Assembly (NCBI GenBank): GCA_020284085.1 | Contig: JACEVL010000078.1 | Span: 1,777,810 to 1,841,809, forward strand | Direction of reading: 5' to 3' | Source: Aporrectodea caliginosa | Taxonomy: Eukaryota > Annelida > Clitellata > Crassiclitellata > Lumbricidae | Length of the DNA: 64,000 bases | Shown here: one piece after another, positions 1 to 12,395 of the stretch | Layout of the letters: each line of letters starts with the position of its first letter | How positions within the stretch are numbered: position 1 is the stretch's first letter | Position numbers and translations under genes: made by a program | Notes under the pieces: model-generated | Databases searched by the model: none | What the model saw: only the letters and a program-made list of their open reading frames with translations | Told to the model about the DNA's origin: nothing

Positions 1-3000
1 TTTCACCACCACATTTCACCCCAGTCTTCACCTGTCGATATTCATGCCACACAGAGTCGACTTCTGTCTCCCTTTACAGCCATTGTCCACGAGTCACCAG
101 TTACCATCATTTCCCTTGACATTAAAGTTGTCTCAGCCTTTTGCCATGGCAGTTCGAGTCGAGCCAGCTTACTGGCGGGCGGATAGCAAACGTCAGGCAA
201 ACCACTTTTGGGAGTCATACCTCAACTTCAACATTGTGCATGCTATAAAATCCGTGCAACCTGTCAATCAAAGTTGCTGCACCAGAAAATATCGACCACT
301 GGGTATACTATCGAAGCGCAACCACAGACGTTTTTCACCACTTCGCTGGTATCAAAACACGCAGCAGCGCCCACGCCAGGCCATGCCACGTGGAATGCTG
401 CAACACACCAACGCACGCCTGCGGTAGTAGTAACAGAACAGCCGTCGCCAGCATACGAGGCGCCGCCATCTGGATCATGCTGGAGCATCATCATTCTCCC
501 GTGTGAGTATTGCTGGCTCACATGAAATAACGCAGAAGCTTATTAACTGCTTGTTTTAAAGGTTTTAACACTGTTGTCTGGTTATTTCATGGGCTGCGTT
601 GTCGGGATTGCCACCTGCGCACGCGACCGTGCTCTGCGAAATACGCGTCTGCCGACCGACGTTACGTGTTCGTCTGTCGGTCGCCAAGCAAATGTAGCGT
701 ACACCGTGGCGATTGTCTACCACGTGAATTGTTATATGTTGGCAGATTTTGACAGTGAAACTCATCCTCCATAAGATTGCACCACGACAGCCTTTCAACA
801 CGCCCAAACGGTTCACACCTGCGCTGCAGGCGCTGCAGGCTACGAGCGTGATGGAGCGGCATGCAGCTGCGCGTATGGGCGAGCAGCCAGCGCGTAGCCA
901 GCTGGGCCAGAGCAGAGCGTGAGCGCATGTGATATTACGCATCCATTACAGCGAAGGGGCTGTGCTGGTCTATACCCCAGCGTAGCGCATGTTGACTGTC
1001 ACCGCATAAGCTGTTCAGCATAGTCATTTACCCACAGCCGCAGCCTGTCGCCGATGATACCGCCGATCCGCCTTTGGCAGCAGGTCAGATTTTGCCAGAC
1101 TCCACGCCTGCTTACTTCACAGATTGGATTTTAACGTTGTCGCCTGGCACCGGCCCGATCTCTGCCACGGCAGCACAGCCAGCGTAGCCTCAGTACGTTG
1201 CCTCGGTATTGACAGCAGTCGCCTGCCCCTCGCTATTGTAATAGCACGGACTAATTGGTCGGAACAGATTTCAATAAAGTATTTTAGTAACCACCACGCA
1301 GCTTTTAAAATACTTCGACAGCAGAAACTAATACAGTTGCTAACACAGTAAAACAGCCACAAGTCAATACCTGTACCTAGCTGTTCTGGAGGCAGCACGC
1401 GTATCGTTGAGTTCTGACGCAGTACTTCCTCAGACATTTGTCTAAAATAGACTAAAATGGCCTGACTGCGGTAGACAGGCGGCGCAACCGAAGAGTAGTT
1501 TAGTGGGTTTACTTTTTATGTTTGCAGGGAGCATTGCTGTTTGTTGTCGGTGCAGATCGTCATTGGTCAACAGGCTGTCCGATTGCCATGCGACACGATA
1601 ACTGTGGCCCGGCGATTTCGCAGCGTTTGATTGCCCAGCCTCGCGATTAACTGCAGCGGTGGGTGGTTATAGCCAGCCCGACTGCGTTCTTCACGGAATC
1701 GTTTGTTCGCACTTTTTCTCGATTCAGTTATTCAGCCCATCGCAGCAGAAGAAGTGAGGCGTTCATTTATCACTCAACAGCCGACAAACGCTTAGTTCTT
1801 CGCTGCCCATTGGCCCAGCCACAAATCCAGTGCCGAGGCTCGTATCCGGTGCCGGGGCTACCGCCGCGAATCTACAGTAACTGGTCGCGTCAGGGGCTCA
1901 GCACCGAGTCGTGCATGCTGATATATAGATGATAAGCGGCTAATATTACCAATTGTAATAACAGGCTGATCGCGATGATTGTTAACAACAACAATAATCA
2001 CAGCAGACACAGCATCAGCTGATGGGTCAGCCTTCGAATGTTTAAATGACAGCTTATTTGGCCTGGGATAAGCAGAGTTTTGAATAGCTACTACTTACAT
2101 GTACAAGCATATTCATGATACTCAGATGGTCAATATCAGCATTACAGTTTATTGCCAGACCATCCCCACGGGCTGGGCCGGTTAACCTGCGAGCACCGTG
2201 TAGCCGGAAGACCTTAGCAGCATTTGTCTCCTGACAACATAGCTGGCAGCAGCATACCGTGAATTGCAAACGCCCATATCGCCGACGGGCGACATTGTTT
2301 CATGACCGCAGAAGTGTCCGTTACCAGCAGTCACGGCCATTATGGATCACCAACATGCCTCTACTGCAGGCCCTGGGGTACCGGGAGGCGCTGCGCCAGT
2401 CGGCCCAGGCACGCAGTACTCATATTTGCCAAAAGATATGGGACAAGAACAGAAGATGCTGGTCGCGTACGCGTGACCGCCGTGCCCAGTAGATACGTTC
2501 ATCAGGCATCTATGCAAAGGCGTCAGACGGTAGCTTCCGATAACGCCGGTATCGCAGGACTTGAGCGCTGGTCAGTCAGCGTCGTCGACCGATACTCAGT
2601 CAGGCGGTTATCTCTAAATGCAAAATGTCAGTCAACATATTCAGTTACCCGCTCATAGTCACGACCTTAGACCTTAGACCTAGATCAATCGCAGCTTCAT
2701 TCTTTTCTCTGCCACTGATATCACCGTCATCTTCAGGCCTTGCCGGAGTCCACACGACCAGGCCATGCAGTCCAGAAAATATGAGGGGTGAGTCGCCCAC
2801 AGCTCGCAGACGAGCGGTCGTTTTAGTTGCCAGTTTCCCGACGTCAACTACCGGCTGATGGAATTTCATGTTTTGCGCAAGAAAAGAGCTGAGCGAATAT
2901 AAGGTCGGGTTGGCAGTTTTATTCGTTTACAAGTTCCGTCTCATATTTGGATATGAATCTGCCCAGGAAAGCAATTGAGAATATATGCGCGTATTGTCGA

Positions 3001-6000
3001 AGACAGCCTACAACAAAGTGCTTTGAAACAAGTTTGCAGTCACTGCCGAAATCTGCCTCCCAGCTTGACACAGTGCCAACGGGGATAGACTGATTGAACC
3101 AGCGAGCTGCGCCGTTGTTTCAGTATCGACACCGTGATGGTCAGACAGCATTGCCCCTCCTTTGAATTTGAGGCCAGACGAGACTGTCAGAGAGTAACAG
3201 GCGGCGGAGTATCGATCAGGCCGCAACAGCATTGATAGGCGCCATAAGCACTAAAGTAGCTGGCAGTTCGGTTGTAAAAGCGAACCGCTGGTGCATTCTG
3301 AACACACCGGATCTCTGCTTCAGGAGTCGTTAAAGTTCATTACGAAACACCATAGATGCCGACGGATTAACACGACCAGTGACGATCAAATGGGAGATGT
3401 GTCACAGTATCTTGCTTAGCCAGCCTGTGAAAGAGAATCTTGTTTCACTTCAGTTTGCGCGTTAATACACATTGCCGTATTGTTTGACTTATGATACCAT
3501 TTCGACGAATCCTCGCCACATCTTCAGCAGGGCGGCCCCAGAGTTCGCGTAGCCACCACAGGCGAAGTCAAGAGGAGATGTAGAAATGAGAACAATTAGC
3601 GTAGAGGCAGCAGAAATCGAAGAACGGTTCGTATGAGAAGCGAAATTTACGATGCCTGGTTTTCACATTGGTGCCAGTCCAGATCTAAATAAAAGAATAC
3701 AATTTGTGTGCGTAACCACTTCATTCGACAAGATTTTGCGCATTTGACCAGATATTCGATTATTTTTTGTAATACAGTCTAATGATTTTGAAGCCGTATC
3801 GTGAGCTGCACGAAAGCGGTTTTTCCGCCTGGGTCTCATTTCTGGCCTCTAATCATTCTGCAGAATGGGCGACCTCCAGTCAGCAAGCTGCACCAGTCGA
3901 AGGGTCGTCCGAGCAGTAAAGAACTCGAAGGAGGTTCGAGTCCGTCGCGAGGCTGCTGTGCACGGTGCAGTCGCTTCAGGTCGAGTTGAAGGATGATCGT
4001 CGAATGGGTGTCGAGCTCCCCGAAGAGACATAGCCCTGAACACTTTAGATCTGATGACCAGCCGGCAGGCAGCGAGGCGCATCGGGGCGTGGGTCAGCCA
4101 GCGCCAACCATTGTTTGCTCACGATTTCCATTGAAATTTAGCGGAATAATTTCGAAGGCTTCACAACCTCGGTTAATTACCTGTTACCAGTCTTCACCGC
4201 CGCAAGTTCAGTCTGTTTTGTGCCCGTACTAAGGACAGCCTGATTCTGACATTCGTTTAGTATGAAAACCAGTTGACAATAGCGTGGAGTGAAAAAAAAA
4301 ATTTGAGCAAACATTTTGGCTGAAGATGGGGTCGATTGTCGATATTGGCAGACGAGCTGTCCAGCACAAGAGGCTGGCCCAGCCTATGTCTTCGAGTCTC
4401 CGCAGAGCGCCTCTTGCCGACATATACCTGACCACCGAAATATCAGCAGCGGCGGTCATGCTGTATTGTCGGTAATTTGTTTTTCGATAATGAACAATTT
4501 GTTTGATCCGGGCCATTTACCCTGTGTAAACATGGCGTCAGCAAAACAGAGACGTAGTTGTTATCAGCACGATGGCTTTCCAACTATTAACAAATTGCCT
4601 TAGCTGTAGTGTTCGTCATCGCTGCTGTATGACGGTGGTTTGCTGCTCGTTTTGCCAGGCTTGATAACCGAAAGCTGATGCCAGCAGAAGACGTCAACAA
4701 ATATGCGGCTACTCTAATATTTCGCATTCGAAGTTTTTTTGTTTTTACACTCCAAAAACGCCTGGCAAAGCTTCGATTGTACTACCAAAAATAATAATGA
4801 CTTCAGCCGGAGCGTGGCTGCCAGGCTGGTGCCCGTCATTGATTGACGTGCGGGACCACTAGGCCAATGGATATTTTGGCTCTGGTTATTTACCCGGCAC
4901 GAACATATTGCGGACTTGATTTGATGCCGAGGCCATCCGGAATGCATCATTGTAACCCTGATGTCTGGATTCGACAAACAGCACCTCTGCCAGCAAAGAA
5001 AGCAGCCATGTCAACACTTCGCATTTGTTGGCCTGAGAGCTGATCAGACATCTCCGTCAGAGTTGACCCGCCTGATGGTACCTGACGAACCTGACTGCGG
5101 TGGTGCCTCTTCCTTCCTTCATCACTGAACAACACTCGTTCATTTTCTGAATTCCAGTTACCAGCCCACCTTACCTTCTTCCACAGCCTCTCGTCATTAA
5201 TATCTTCTGCCATATCCTCGTTAATCGAATTCAATGAATCACAGACGGAATGAAGATCTATCTTTAAATTGCATCCGGGCGGTCATGCCAGACTGCATTT
5301 TGCCGTTCAGAATACAACAGATAAAATGACATCAAGACAATAGATTGATAGATCTGATTGAGTCGTCGCAGTTATGATAAAGGCATATGGTTCACCAGCA
5401 GCTGTGCATAAAGACAGTAAGTTTGTGGGTCGTTGCAGCAGCTGTCATATCATTCAGCTCTTTTGTGATGAACTGGCCTGACATGAATGAAAGTTTATAA
5501 TAATAATAAATACACACAATCACACATTGGTCAATAGTTCGTTTATTAAATCCGAGTATGGTAAGCAGTAGTAACATTACCGTGTTAAACAGTGGCCCGA
5601 TTCTGTCTCGATGGCTGGCTCCGGGTCCGTTCTACTGCTCATTTGCTCTGGGAGGCTGACACCCAGGCAATGAACCCGTGTCTTCACTGCCGATCATTGT
5701 CCCAAGATGGAGATTTCAGCAGAGCCGTGGCAGAGTCGCTGGTGATTGTCGAGACCGCATGGGACATGGATCGTGGTTGGCGATCATTCAGTATCAGCCT
5801 CAACAGCTAATGAAACCGAAACCGATGTCGCAGACATCACCGCCAGCCCGGTTCAGTCGTCATATTATGCGGAGTGATGATCGCGGAAGTAACGCCATAC
5901 GAAATCGACGCTCCGCCTGTAATGGCGGCCCAGCACAATGCGGCGAATCGTTGCGTGTAAGCGCCAGCCTCGCCTGCCTGTCATCGTCGAGGCCGCGCTG

Positions 6001-7100
6001 TATAGCCAACTTTCATCTCAACCATAAACAGCCAGGTTTCTCGATTGCCCACAGCTTGCTCACCCGCGATCGCGTACCAAAACAGCCACCCGTCTGCTCC
6101 AGTTTCAGGTACACTATACCGCTATGTAAATATTATCGCTAGTTACTTCTGCAATTATTGTGATCAAGATTAACGAGAATGACCTGTTAATGCCCAGCCT
6201 ATGCTTGACGAACGACCGGTCATCTGTCGTCACCGCAGCCAAGACCCCGGAAGTTGACGCCGCAGCTTCAGACCTTCAGCAGGTCACCAATACATTAACA
6301 CAGACCACCGGTTTCCTCGACACCAGTGTATACGCAAACATTCAGTGCCGGTCAGCATGCAGAACGCACAGACCCCAGGTTATACGGGCAGCAGTAACAG
6401 ATAGTAACATACACCAATTGAAACAGTCTCGTTCGTATGATCACTAAATTCACGACCACACAAAGAGTTAAATGTGATGTCATCATCAGGCTTCATCTTC
6501 AGCTCCAGTATTGGCACTTTTCTAGTTAGCCAGCCCCAGCAGTCACAGTTATTTAGCCGAAATGAGTCGTCAGAATGATGGTCATCACTTTCCAGCAGTA
6601 CTGCTACCTGGCCTGCTTAAAACTTAAGTGTTTTAACATTTGCAGTAAATTACTCCGTGCTGGCGGCCAGCTCGCGTACCGCCGTTCAATATAGTCATTT
6701 TCGTTTATCGACCAGCTGTTATTTCGTACCTTGCCAGCCAAAACGCAACAACGCATGATGGTGCTGCGTTAGACCGCGTAGCTATTGCCAGCTTTTGTGG
6801 CCTGCACGCACTGCGCCAGGCTGCCGGCTGATTTGACTCGGCATTCATCCGCGATTAATGATTTTATTTTGATTCGCCAGCTGGCTGGACTGCGTTAAGA
6901 CAGATCAGATCGTCAGCAACATATCGTCTTTCCTCTGCTTGCCATAGGTTTATCACGTAAATCACTTTGGCCCTCACCGAGCCCAAATGCCAGCAGCCAC
7001 AGTCGACTTCCTCAAGCTTTCTGCGCATGTCCCTCAGCCTGCTTCCACGCTTAAGAGCCACAAGATCCTTCTTTCAAGGCAGCAGTGCCCTCAAAAGACG
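1..7100. other. Gene-free, repeat-free block of unusual composition
   Basis: No reading frame here exceeds 154 codons and none resembles a known family. I see no microsatellite, SINE, LINE or terminal inverted repeat. CpG and the words CCAG and CAGC look frequent by eye compared with the AT-rich, microsatellite-laden DNA that follows. Bacterial contamination is unlikely because bacterial DNA would show long ORFs. It could be an old diverged intergenic segment or an assembly join. The function is unknown. Confidence 0.5.
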
Positions 7101-7574
7101 TCTTTCTGAGCACGACCAGTCCGCTTCAGATTCAACCGTCGTCACTAATTGTAATCCGTTGGAGAAACTTGGCCAAGTGGAAGAGAAGGAGAAAGAATCT
7201 GAAGGACAAAGAGAACGCATGGTTGGAGGTGTAAGAAGAGGGAGAGCGGAGAAAAATAGATGTGGAGAAGACGTATAATACAGAGGGAGCAGAGGTGTAG
7301 AAAGAGTAGCTAATGAAAAAGTTTGATGAATGGGAGATAATCCGGAGTAGGATAAAGACTGAGAAGATTATAAATGGCAAGACAAAGCCGTCTGTATTAT
7401 AAAGGTACGCGCATTTAATTAATCAAGATTATAAAACATACGCATGCCTGTGTTTAGTCAAGAAATTGAGTTGGCCTAATCCTACAGATGTTTTGTTTTA
7501 AGACTTCTATAGTCCCACTGGAGAGGCACAGAAGAAATCAAGTATGAGCAAGTGATTGATGCAAGGAATTTAAT
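7101..7574. other. Unassigned sequence at the composition boundary
   Basis: A purine-rich patch (about 7180-7380, GAGAAGGAGAAAG-like) marks the change from the first block to the repeat-rich remainder. No gene or transposon is recognised here. Confidence 0.4.
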
Positions 7575-8165
7575 GTAATCTAATCTGATATCGTATCGTA
7601 TTTAAAGATTTATATAGCGCCCCTCTCAGAATAACTATTCAGATGCGCTGTCAGCACGAAAACCCCTGGGGAAAAGAAACGTCTTTAAAGAACGTGAGAC
7701 CACAAAGGAAAATCCAGTCATTAGTTTAGCCCTTAGTGAGGAGGGAAGGTCATTCCAAGTAGAGGGACCAACCACAGCAAATTCCCGGCGTTGAGCCAAG
7801 GCAGTCCTAGTCCTAGGAACAAAAAGATCAAGCCAATCAGCAGATCGCAAGGAACGAGATGAGGTCGCAGATAACGGCTTTCGCATATTAGTCAGAAAGA
7901 TACTTTGGGGCACTGCTCAGCTGCGCCTTGGAGACTAGAAAGAGGATCTTATAATGGATTCGCGCAGTGATAGGAAGCCAGTGCAAGACATCAAGATGTA
8001 GGGATATGCGCAAAGCGAGGGAGTCGGGCTATGAGCCTATAGCTGAAGCATTTAAGGCCGATTGAAGGGGGAGAAACGCTGTTTCGGGAGGCCCATAAGA
8101 AGTGAGTTGCAGTAGTCTAGTCGGGAACAGATAAACGCGTGTACTATGATGGTAAATACAGAGGA
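7575..8165 (-). mobile_element. LINE (CR1/L2-like) ORF2 3' end, decayed
   Basis: Read on the minus strand, this encodes the C-terminal part of a non-LTR retrotransposon ORF2. Visible words in order are SRLDYCNSLLMGLP, LQSALNASA and LHWLPITARIHYKI, then after interruptions VPRTRTALAQRREFAVVGPS, WNDLPSSLR, LKTFLFPRGF and the end SASE-stop at 7635. These belong to the region after the reverse-transcriptase core in CR1/L2-type elements. Stops and frame changes show it is dead. The 3' UTR holds GGGGCGCTATATAAAT and runs into a short ATACG-like tail near 7580-7600. The 5' end is truncated, as is usual for LINEs. Its 3' end matches that of the SINEs near 12.4 and 37.4 kb. Confidence 0.85.
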
Positions 8166-8174
8166 AGAGACCGA

Positions 8175-8240
8175 TATGATATGGCATAACATGACCTGAT
8201 CTGATCTAATGTAAAGACTTTTATAGCGCCGTTATAATGT
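8175..8240 (-). repeat. Second LINE/SINE 3' tail fragment
   Basis: The minus strand reads GGCGCTATAAAAGTCTTTAC followed by a TAGATCAGATC-like 5-mer tail. This is the same terminal module as the adjacent LINE. Only the last few dozen bases are recognisable. Confidence 0.5.
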
Positions 8241-8810
8241 GTCCAAGACAGCAGCGAAATCGAAATAAAAAATCATAATCCACTGGATGGAATGCCAGGT
8301 CAAAATCCAATCCAATTGTACTATAGTCTCTAATACTATAACTGCATAATCATGCGTTGATGTTACTTGTTGCGTTTTGACAACAAGTTTTGAAATAAAC
8401 GAAAATACAATAAATCCGATAGAAACGAAATATTTAAATATTAACGTCTGGAATGTTCACTGGCAGTAGTACACGAAACAACCGCTATAAACTGGCACAG
8501 GTGATTTACTGCAAATGTTAAAAAACTGAACTTTTATACAGTAGGACGCCCAAGTGGAGCCGAATAATGACAGAAATTCACCTGCTGAACACGAAGTGAT
8601 CGTGAAGTGACCGCTGGCCCATCGGTCATCCTATGTGACTCGACCGGTAAACAACAATGTCACGCACCTGCAGCAGCGGAACCCAATTAGCTAGCTAGAA
8701 AGAGTGCAATGGATTTGTGATAATTGGGGCTGAAGGACTGGAAACACGATGGTGGCTAGCATCACGACGACTAGCGTTTGATTGGCCAACGGAGAGAGTC
8801 ATTAAGGAGA
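8241..8810. other. No recognised feature
   Basis: AT-rich unique-looking sequence with only short chance reading frames. I see no repeat or exon signal. Confidence 0.4.
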
Positions 8811-8975
8811 AAGTTCAGAGAGAGAGAGAGAGACAGAGAGACAGAGAGAGAGAGAGAGATAGACAGTCAGACAACAGAGACAGACAGTCAGACAGACAGA
8901 GACATACAGACAGACACAGAGACAGACATATATAGATAGATATATATAGATATATATATATATATATATTACTAC
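8811..8975. repeat. Compound microsatellite (GA/GACA then TA)
   Basis: About 125 bp of AGAG/ACAG units followed by TATAGA and TA units. Opposite-strand frames rich in Ser/Leu/Cys and Tyr/Ile are products of the repeat, not genes. Confidence 0.97.
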
Positions 8976-9063
8976 ATATGTACATTGTATCTGTAGTAAT
9001 TGTATACAATGTAATATCTGTGCGCTTGTCAGATGCAACTAAAAGCTACTTACTTACTTAGCT
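8976..9063 (+). mobile_element. Retroelement 3' end with CTTA tail
   Basis: TTGTATACAATGTAATATCT, then GTCAGATGCAACTAAAAGC and TACTTACTTACTTA. Similar ends occur at about 13950-14035 (GTAAGCTGCAAATAAAGGC then TACTTACTAAC) and 45799-45862 (AATAAAGACC then TACTTACTTACTTA). A shared AATAAAGNC-TACTTACTTA terminus points to one LINE or SINE family with a CTTA tail. The body is not recognisable. Confidence 0.5.
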
Positions 9064-9612
9064 ACATTGCCCACACTGGTCCGTGTCACATAGACATAAC
9101 CTAGGACACCAATAATGCACAAACGTTCTCGTAACTGCACATGCGTGACATCTACAGTAAACACCGAATGGTCGCCCTAACGCATTGCACTGTAACTCTA
9201 ACCTTTACGTACTTAGACACACTTTCATTTAATGAAAGATGCATTTGTCCGAAATAACGTTCGGGCAGGTCTGAATTGAACAACAAAAAGTTAGTGTTAA
9301 TCATCTATTATATTGTTGTTGGCCACAATTCGACCAGCTCAGCTAAGGATGCTGGCGGAGCAGAATTTGTAAAGGTCTGAAACGATGCAATTGCAGCATC
9401 AGACGCTTCAGGATGAAAGGATGGACGAGTTTCACTGCGGCAGTAAACGACAGATTGCGTAATAGGCCGACGGTTAGAAGCCGGGTCTGCAAAGGTCGTT
9501 CACGTGCTCAGTCACGTAAAATTCTCTGATCAAAAGTATAAACAGGTCACTGAAGACGAGTTAATGATTCCATTTGCTGATTCCTCGTTAATCTTTAATC
9601 GTGTATATTGTG
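9064..9612. other. No recognised feature
   Basis: Mixed-composition sequence without a supported exon, repeat or terminal inverted repeat. Confidence 0.4.
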
Positions 9613-9985
9613 TGTCTAGCCACAGACAGACACCCACACATACGCGACCTAGAAGTAGCTTGCTATCGACGACGCTATATAAATCGTCGTAATTACAATA
9701 ACAATCACACACACACATAGCAACACAAACACAGACACACAGACGCACACAGCACCCACAGACAAGCACACAGACAGACAAACAGACACACGCACGAGCG
9801 CAGTCACAAAGACCCACAGACAGAGACAGACATACACACAAGCGCAAGCACACAAACACACTCAGCACACACAGGCAAACACAGACAGGCACACATATAC
9901 ACAGCCACACAGGCAGACACGCAGGCACACAGACAGACACACGCGCAGTCACAAAGACACGCAGACAGAGACAGGCAAGCAGACG
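9613..9985. repeat. ACAC/ACAG microsatellite
   Basis: About 370 bp of degenerate CACA and CAGACA units. The Cys/Val-rich minus-strand frames across it are repeat artefacts. Confidence 0.96.
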
Positions 9986-10454
9986 AAACAACAATCGAGA
10001 ACTAAAAGTCGCTTTATTGTGTATATTTATGGATTAGAAATCAGCAATTAGAAGTTTATTGGCAATCTCCAGGCGTAATTGGATATACAGAAAAAACCGC
10101 TGACGCATCACAGCCCTCGGTGATGACCAAGAAAAAACCCCAAACGGGGAACAACATATAACGTCTACACATATAACTTTGATTAAAATCGCGGCTTCGC
10201 TGGCCCCAACCTTTGACCGCCATTACAGATGTAACAGCAGACGTCGATTTCGATATGTCGACGTCGTTACACTTCCGCGGTCGACTACTTCCGCCAGTGA
10301 CCGTCTGACCCAGACCGGATATTAGGCAGCGGTGATGGCGTCTGCGACATCCGCAGGCTCTCCGCAGGCTCTTCCTCTGCCGCAGCAGCAATCAGATCAG
10401 CCGCAGAATCTCCATCATTAGCATCAGCAGGACAAGCGGTCACTCGCATTGGGT
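9986..10454. other. No recognised feature
   Basis: Contains a 111-codon minus-strand frame (10056-10391) of unremarkable composition with no motif. CAG/GCAG words are frequent at 10320-10440. Nothing is supported as a gene. Confidence 0.4.
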
Positions 10455-10755
10455 CGAGCAGATGGTTGAATGGTAACAGGTTGGTAAGAAGGTCAGATGG
10501 ACGCGGGTTCGATACCCGCTAGCCCCATACGGTTGGCTCAACCTTCTACTCCCTAGGGGTGATAGTAAAATGAGCAGTAGGAAGGTTAGGTGCTTTGAAG
10601 GTTGCCATACAGTTAAATTCGATTCCTGTTTAACTTGTTATCATCTGTTACTACTACTATGTCATGTGATCTTACTGCATACTCGTCAGTTTGAATTAAT
10701 AAACGAATATTATTATTATTATTGTTATTATTATTATTTATTATTATTATAAACT
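10455..10755 (+). mobile_element. tRNA-derived SINE with ATT tail
   Basis: An A-box-like TGGTTGAATGG near 10461 and a B box GGTTCGATACC near 10506 are the internal pol III promoter of a tRNA head. The T-arm-like context is ACGCGGGTTCGATACCCGC. A body of about 180 bp follows, and the element ends in an ATT-repeat tail (about 10708-10752). The anticodon cannot be assigned securely. This is a different body from the SINEs at 12.4 and 37.4 kb. Confidence 0.75.
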
Positions 10756-10839
10756 TTCATTCGTAACGTATGTGTAGCCTATTCAGATTTAGTTAGCACC
10801 ATCCTATATAATATATGACACAAAGGCAGATAATTATGA

Positions 10840-11050
10840 GCGCTTGTCTTACTTTAGCTTACCTTACTTGACATTACAGTATCTTACTATATATAAACTT
10901 ACTGTATACCCCTTCTCTATCTTACATTACTTTAACCTTCTTATCTTATCGCAATTTGCAGACCGTATCTTACTTTATCTTATCATAGCCTTACTTGATC
11001 TCATAATCAGATCCTATAATCTAATATTGTGTCTAGCCTATTCTATTTGT
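10840..11050. repeat. Degenerate TCTTA/CTTAC pentamer tract
   Basis: About 200 bp rich in TCTTA, CTTAC and TTACT words with many substitutions. It looks like a decayed pentanucleotide array. Confidence 0.7.
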
Positions 11051-11397
11051 TTCTGAACGGCATTGCCCGTTTCGTCTTGTATAGTACTTACTGCACCCAG
11101 TGCAATTTAAGAAAATCGTCTTTCATCGTCGTCGATACATGCAGTAAAGATCAGCATGCTAATGATGCATTGGTCGAGAATTCATTGGAATTCAGTTAAC
11201 AGGATATGAAACAGAGATGGTCCCTGGTGAAGAACAGAGAATGGCAGAGGAGACGGATATCAAGACAGACAGGCAACGGGACAGGGAGGCATAGACGGAG
11301 TGATGACGGAGGCAAGGAGGGATCTAGGAAGGGAGAAGAACCCTACGGATTTGCATCCAGTCGGGTTCGTTTTATTGATCAAATTACCATCTAATTC

Positions 11398-11509
11398 TCA
11401 TTTGCGGCGAAGGATTAGCTTTTTCTTACAACCCGGAAGGAATCAATGCAATCGAGCATATCTTACTTCCTCGCCTGAGCATCACGTCCTCGAGAGCTCG
11501 ATCTATGAT
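11398..11509 (-). pseudogene. Decayed copy of the terminal exon (copy 1)
   Basis: This is the counterpart of the exon at 12056-12169. The splice acceptor (TTTATTATTTCAG) and the start DRALEDV are kept. An indel after codon DV shifts the frame, so the conserved tail is lost. The poly(A) signal (TTTATT on the plus strand, 11371-11376) is still present. Decay of this copy while the other stays open suggests constraint on copy 2. Confidence 0.75.
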
Positions 11510-12028
11510 CTGAAATAATAAAGAAGGTCGTCCTGGGAGGACAAAGAGACGCCAACGACGACATGGATAAAAGCCACTTCTTTTTTCAAGGGTCGTGTTT
11601 AGTCGAATCCAGACCATTATCATCCAAGTTCTGAACTCGTCGGAATTTGTCCATAAAAGCCAGTCATCTATTTGTAGTCTTAACGGCAACTATTTCCCGT
11701 TTCGTCTTGTATGCGTGTACTTACAGCACCCAGTGCAATTTAAGAAAATCGTCTTTCATCATCGTCGTCGTCATACAGTCCGTGCAGTAAAGATCAGCAT
11801 GCTAATGATGTATGGGTCGACAATTCATTGGAATTCAGTTCACAGGATATGAAACAGAGATGGTCCCTGGTGAAGAACAGAGAATGGCAGAGGAGAGGGA
11901 TGGAAGGAGCGAGACAGACAGGTACCGGGAAAGGGAGGCAAAGACGGAGTGAGTGACGGAGGCAAGGAGGGATGGAGGTAGATAGGAAGGGAGAGGAACC
12001 GTCCGGATTTGCATCCAGTCGGGTTCGT

Positions 12029-12034
12029 TTTATT
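12029..12034 (-). terminator. AATAAA polyadenylation signal
   Basis: AATAAA on the minus strand lies about 20 bases downstream of the stop codon of the exon at 12056-12169. The same hexamer sits at 11371-11376 in the other copy. The distance is short for a 3' UTR but plausible. Confidence 0.55.
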
Positions 12035-12055
12035 GATCAAATTACCATCTAATTC

Positions 12056-12169
12056 TCATTTGCGGCGAAGGATTAGCTTTTTCTCTGCAACCCGGAAGGA
12101 ATTAATGCAATCGAGCATATCTCTTTTCTGCGCCTGAGCGATCACGTCCTCGAGAGCTCGATCCATGAT
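12056..12169 (-). CDS. Terminal coding exon of an unidentified host gene (copy 2)
   Basis: The minus strand shows a pyrimidine-rich acceptor CTTCTTTATTATTTCAG immediately before an open phase-0 exon of 37 codons. It begins IMDRALEDVIAQAQ and ends KKLILRRK followed by TGA. The middle contains RDMLDCINSFRVAE. The composition (charged, helical, no low complexity) looks like real protein, and an AATAAA follows the stop. I do not recognise the family. Upstream exons would lie at higher coordinates on this strand, but none could be identified before the window's repeats. The decayed duplicate at 11398-11509 has lost the frame. It could also be a retained fragment of a gene whose main copy lies elsewhere. 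Confidence 0.55.
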   Translation of the reverse strand: MMDRALEDVIAQAQKRDMLDCINSFRVAEKKLILRRK

Positions 12170-12321
12170 CTGAAATAATAAAGAAGGTCGTCCTGGGAGG
12201 ACAAAGAGACGCCAACGACGACATGGATAAAAGCGACTTCTTTTTCCAAGGGTCGTGTTTAGTCGAATCCAGACAATAATATTATCATCCAAGTTTTAAT
12301 GTAATGCAGCGTAGACCGACG

Positions 12322-12395
12322 GAATTTCTCCATAAAAGCCACGTCAGGGACATTAGCTTAACACCGGCGCTCTATCAAGTCAAGTGCGAAAATAG
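12322..12395. repeat. Dispersed repeat shared with 51043-51112
   Basis: AAAAGCCACGTCAGGGACA and CTATCAAGTCAAGTGCGAAA here correspond to AAAAGCCGCGTCAGGGAAA and TATATCAAATCAAGTCCGCA near 51050-51110. The similarity runs about 65 bp with scattered substitutions. The class is unknown. Confidence 0.7.

Larger units (their letters stand above)
11054..12345. repeat. Tandem duplication, two ~630-680 bp copies
   Basis: Copy 1 runs about 11054-11680 and copy 2 about 11681-12345. Landmarks recur in order: TTCGTCTTGTAT (11071 and 11701), CAGTGCAATTTAAGAAAATC, GATATGAAACAGAGATGGTC, GGGTTCGTTTTATTGATCAA, the terminal exon, and GGAATTTNTCCATAAAAGCC (11642 and 12321). The spacing grows from 630 to 679 bases, so indels have accumulated. 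Each copy holds a minus-strand terminal exon. Confidence 0.95.

Noticed and set aside
5678..6142. 154-codon plus frame in the first block
   Set aside because: No family resemblance and no codon or splice support; isolated in a block without other signals.
1..7100. Bacterial contamination
   Set aside because: Composition looks unusual, but there are no long ORFs, operons or RBS patterns that 7 kb of bacterial DNA would show.
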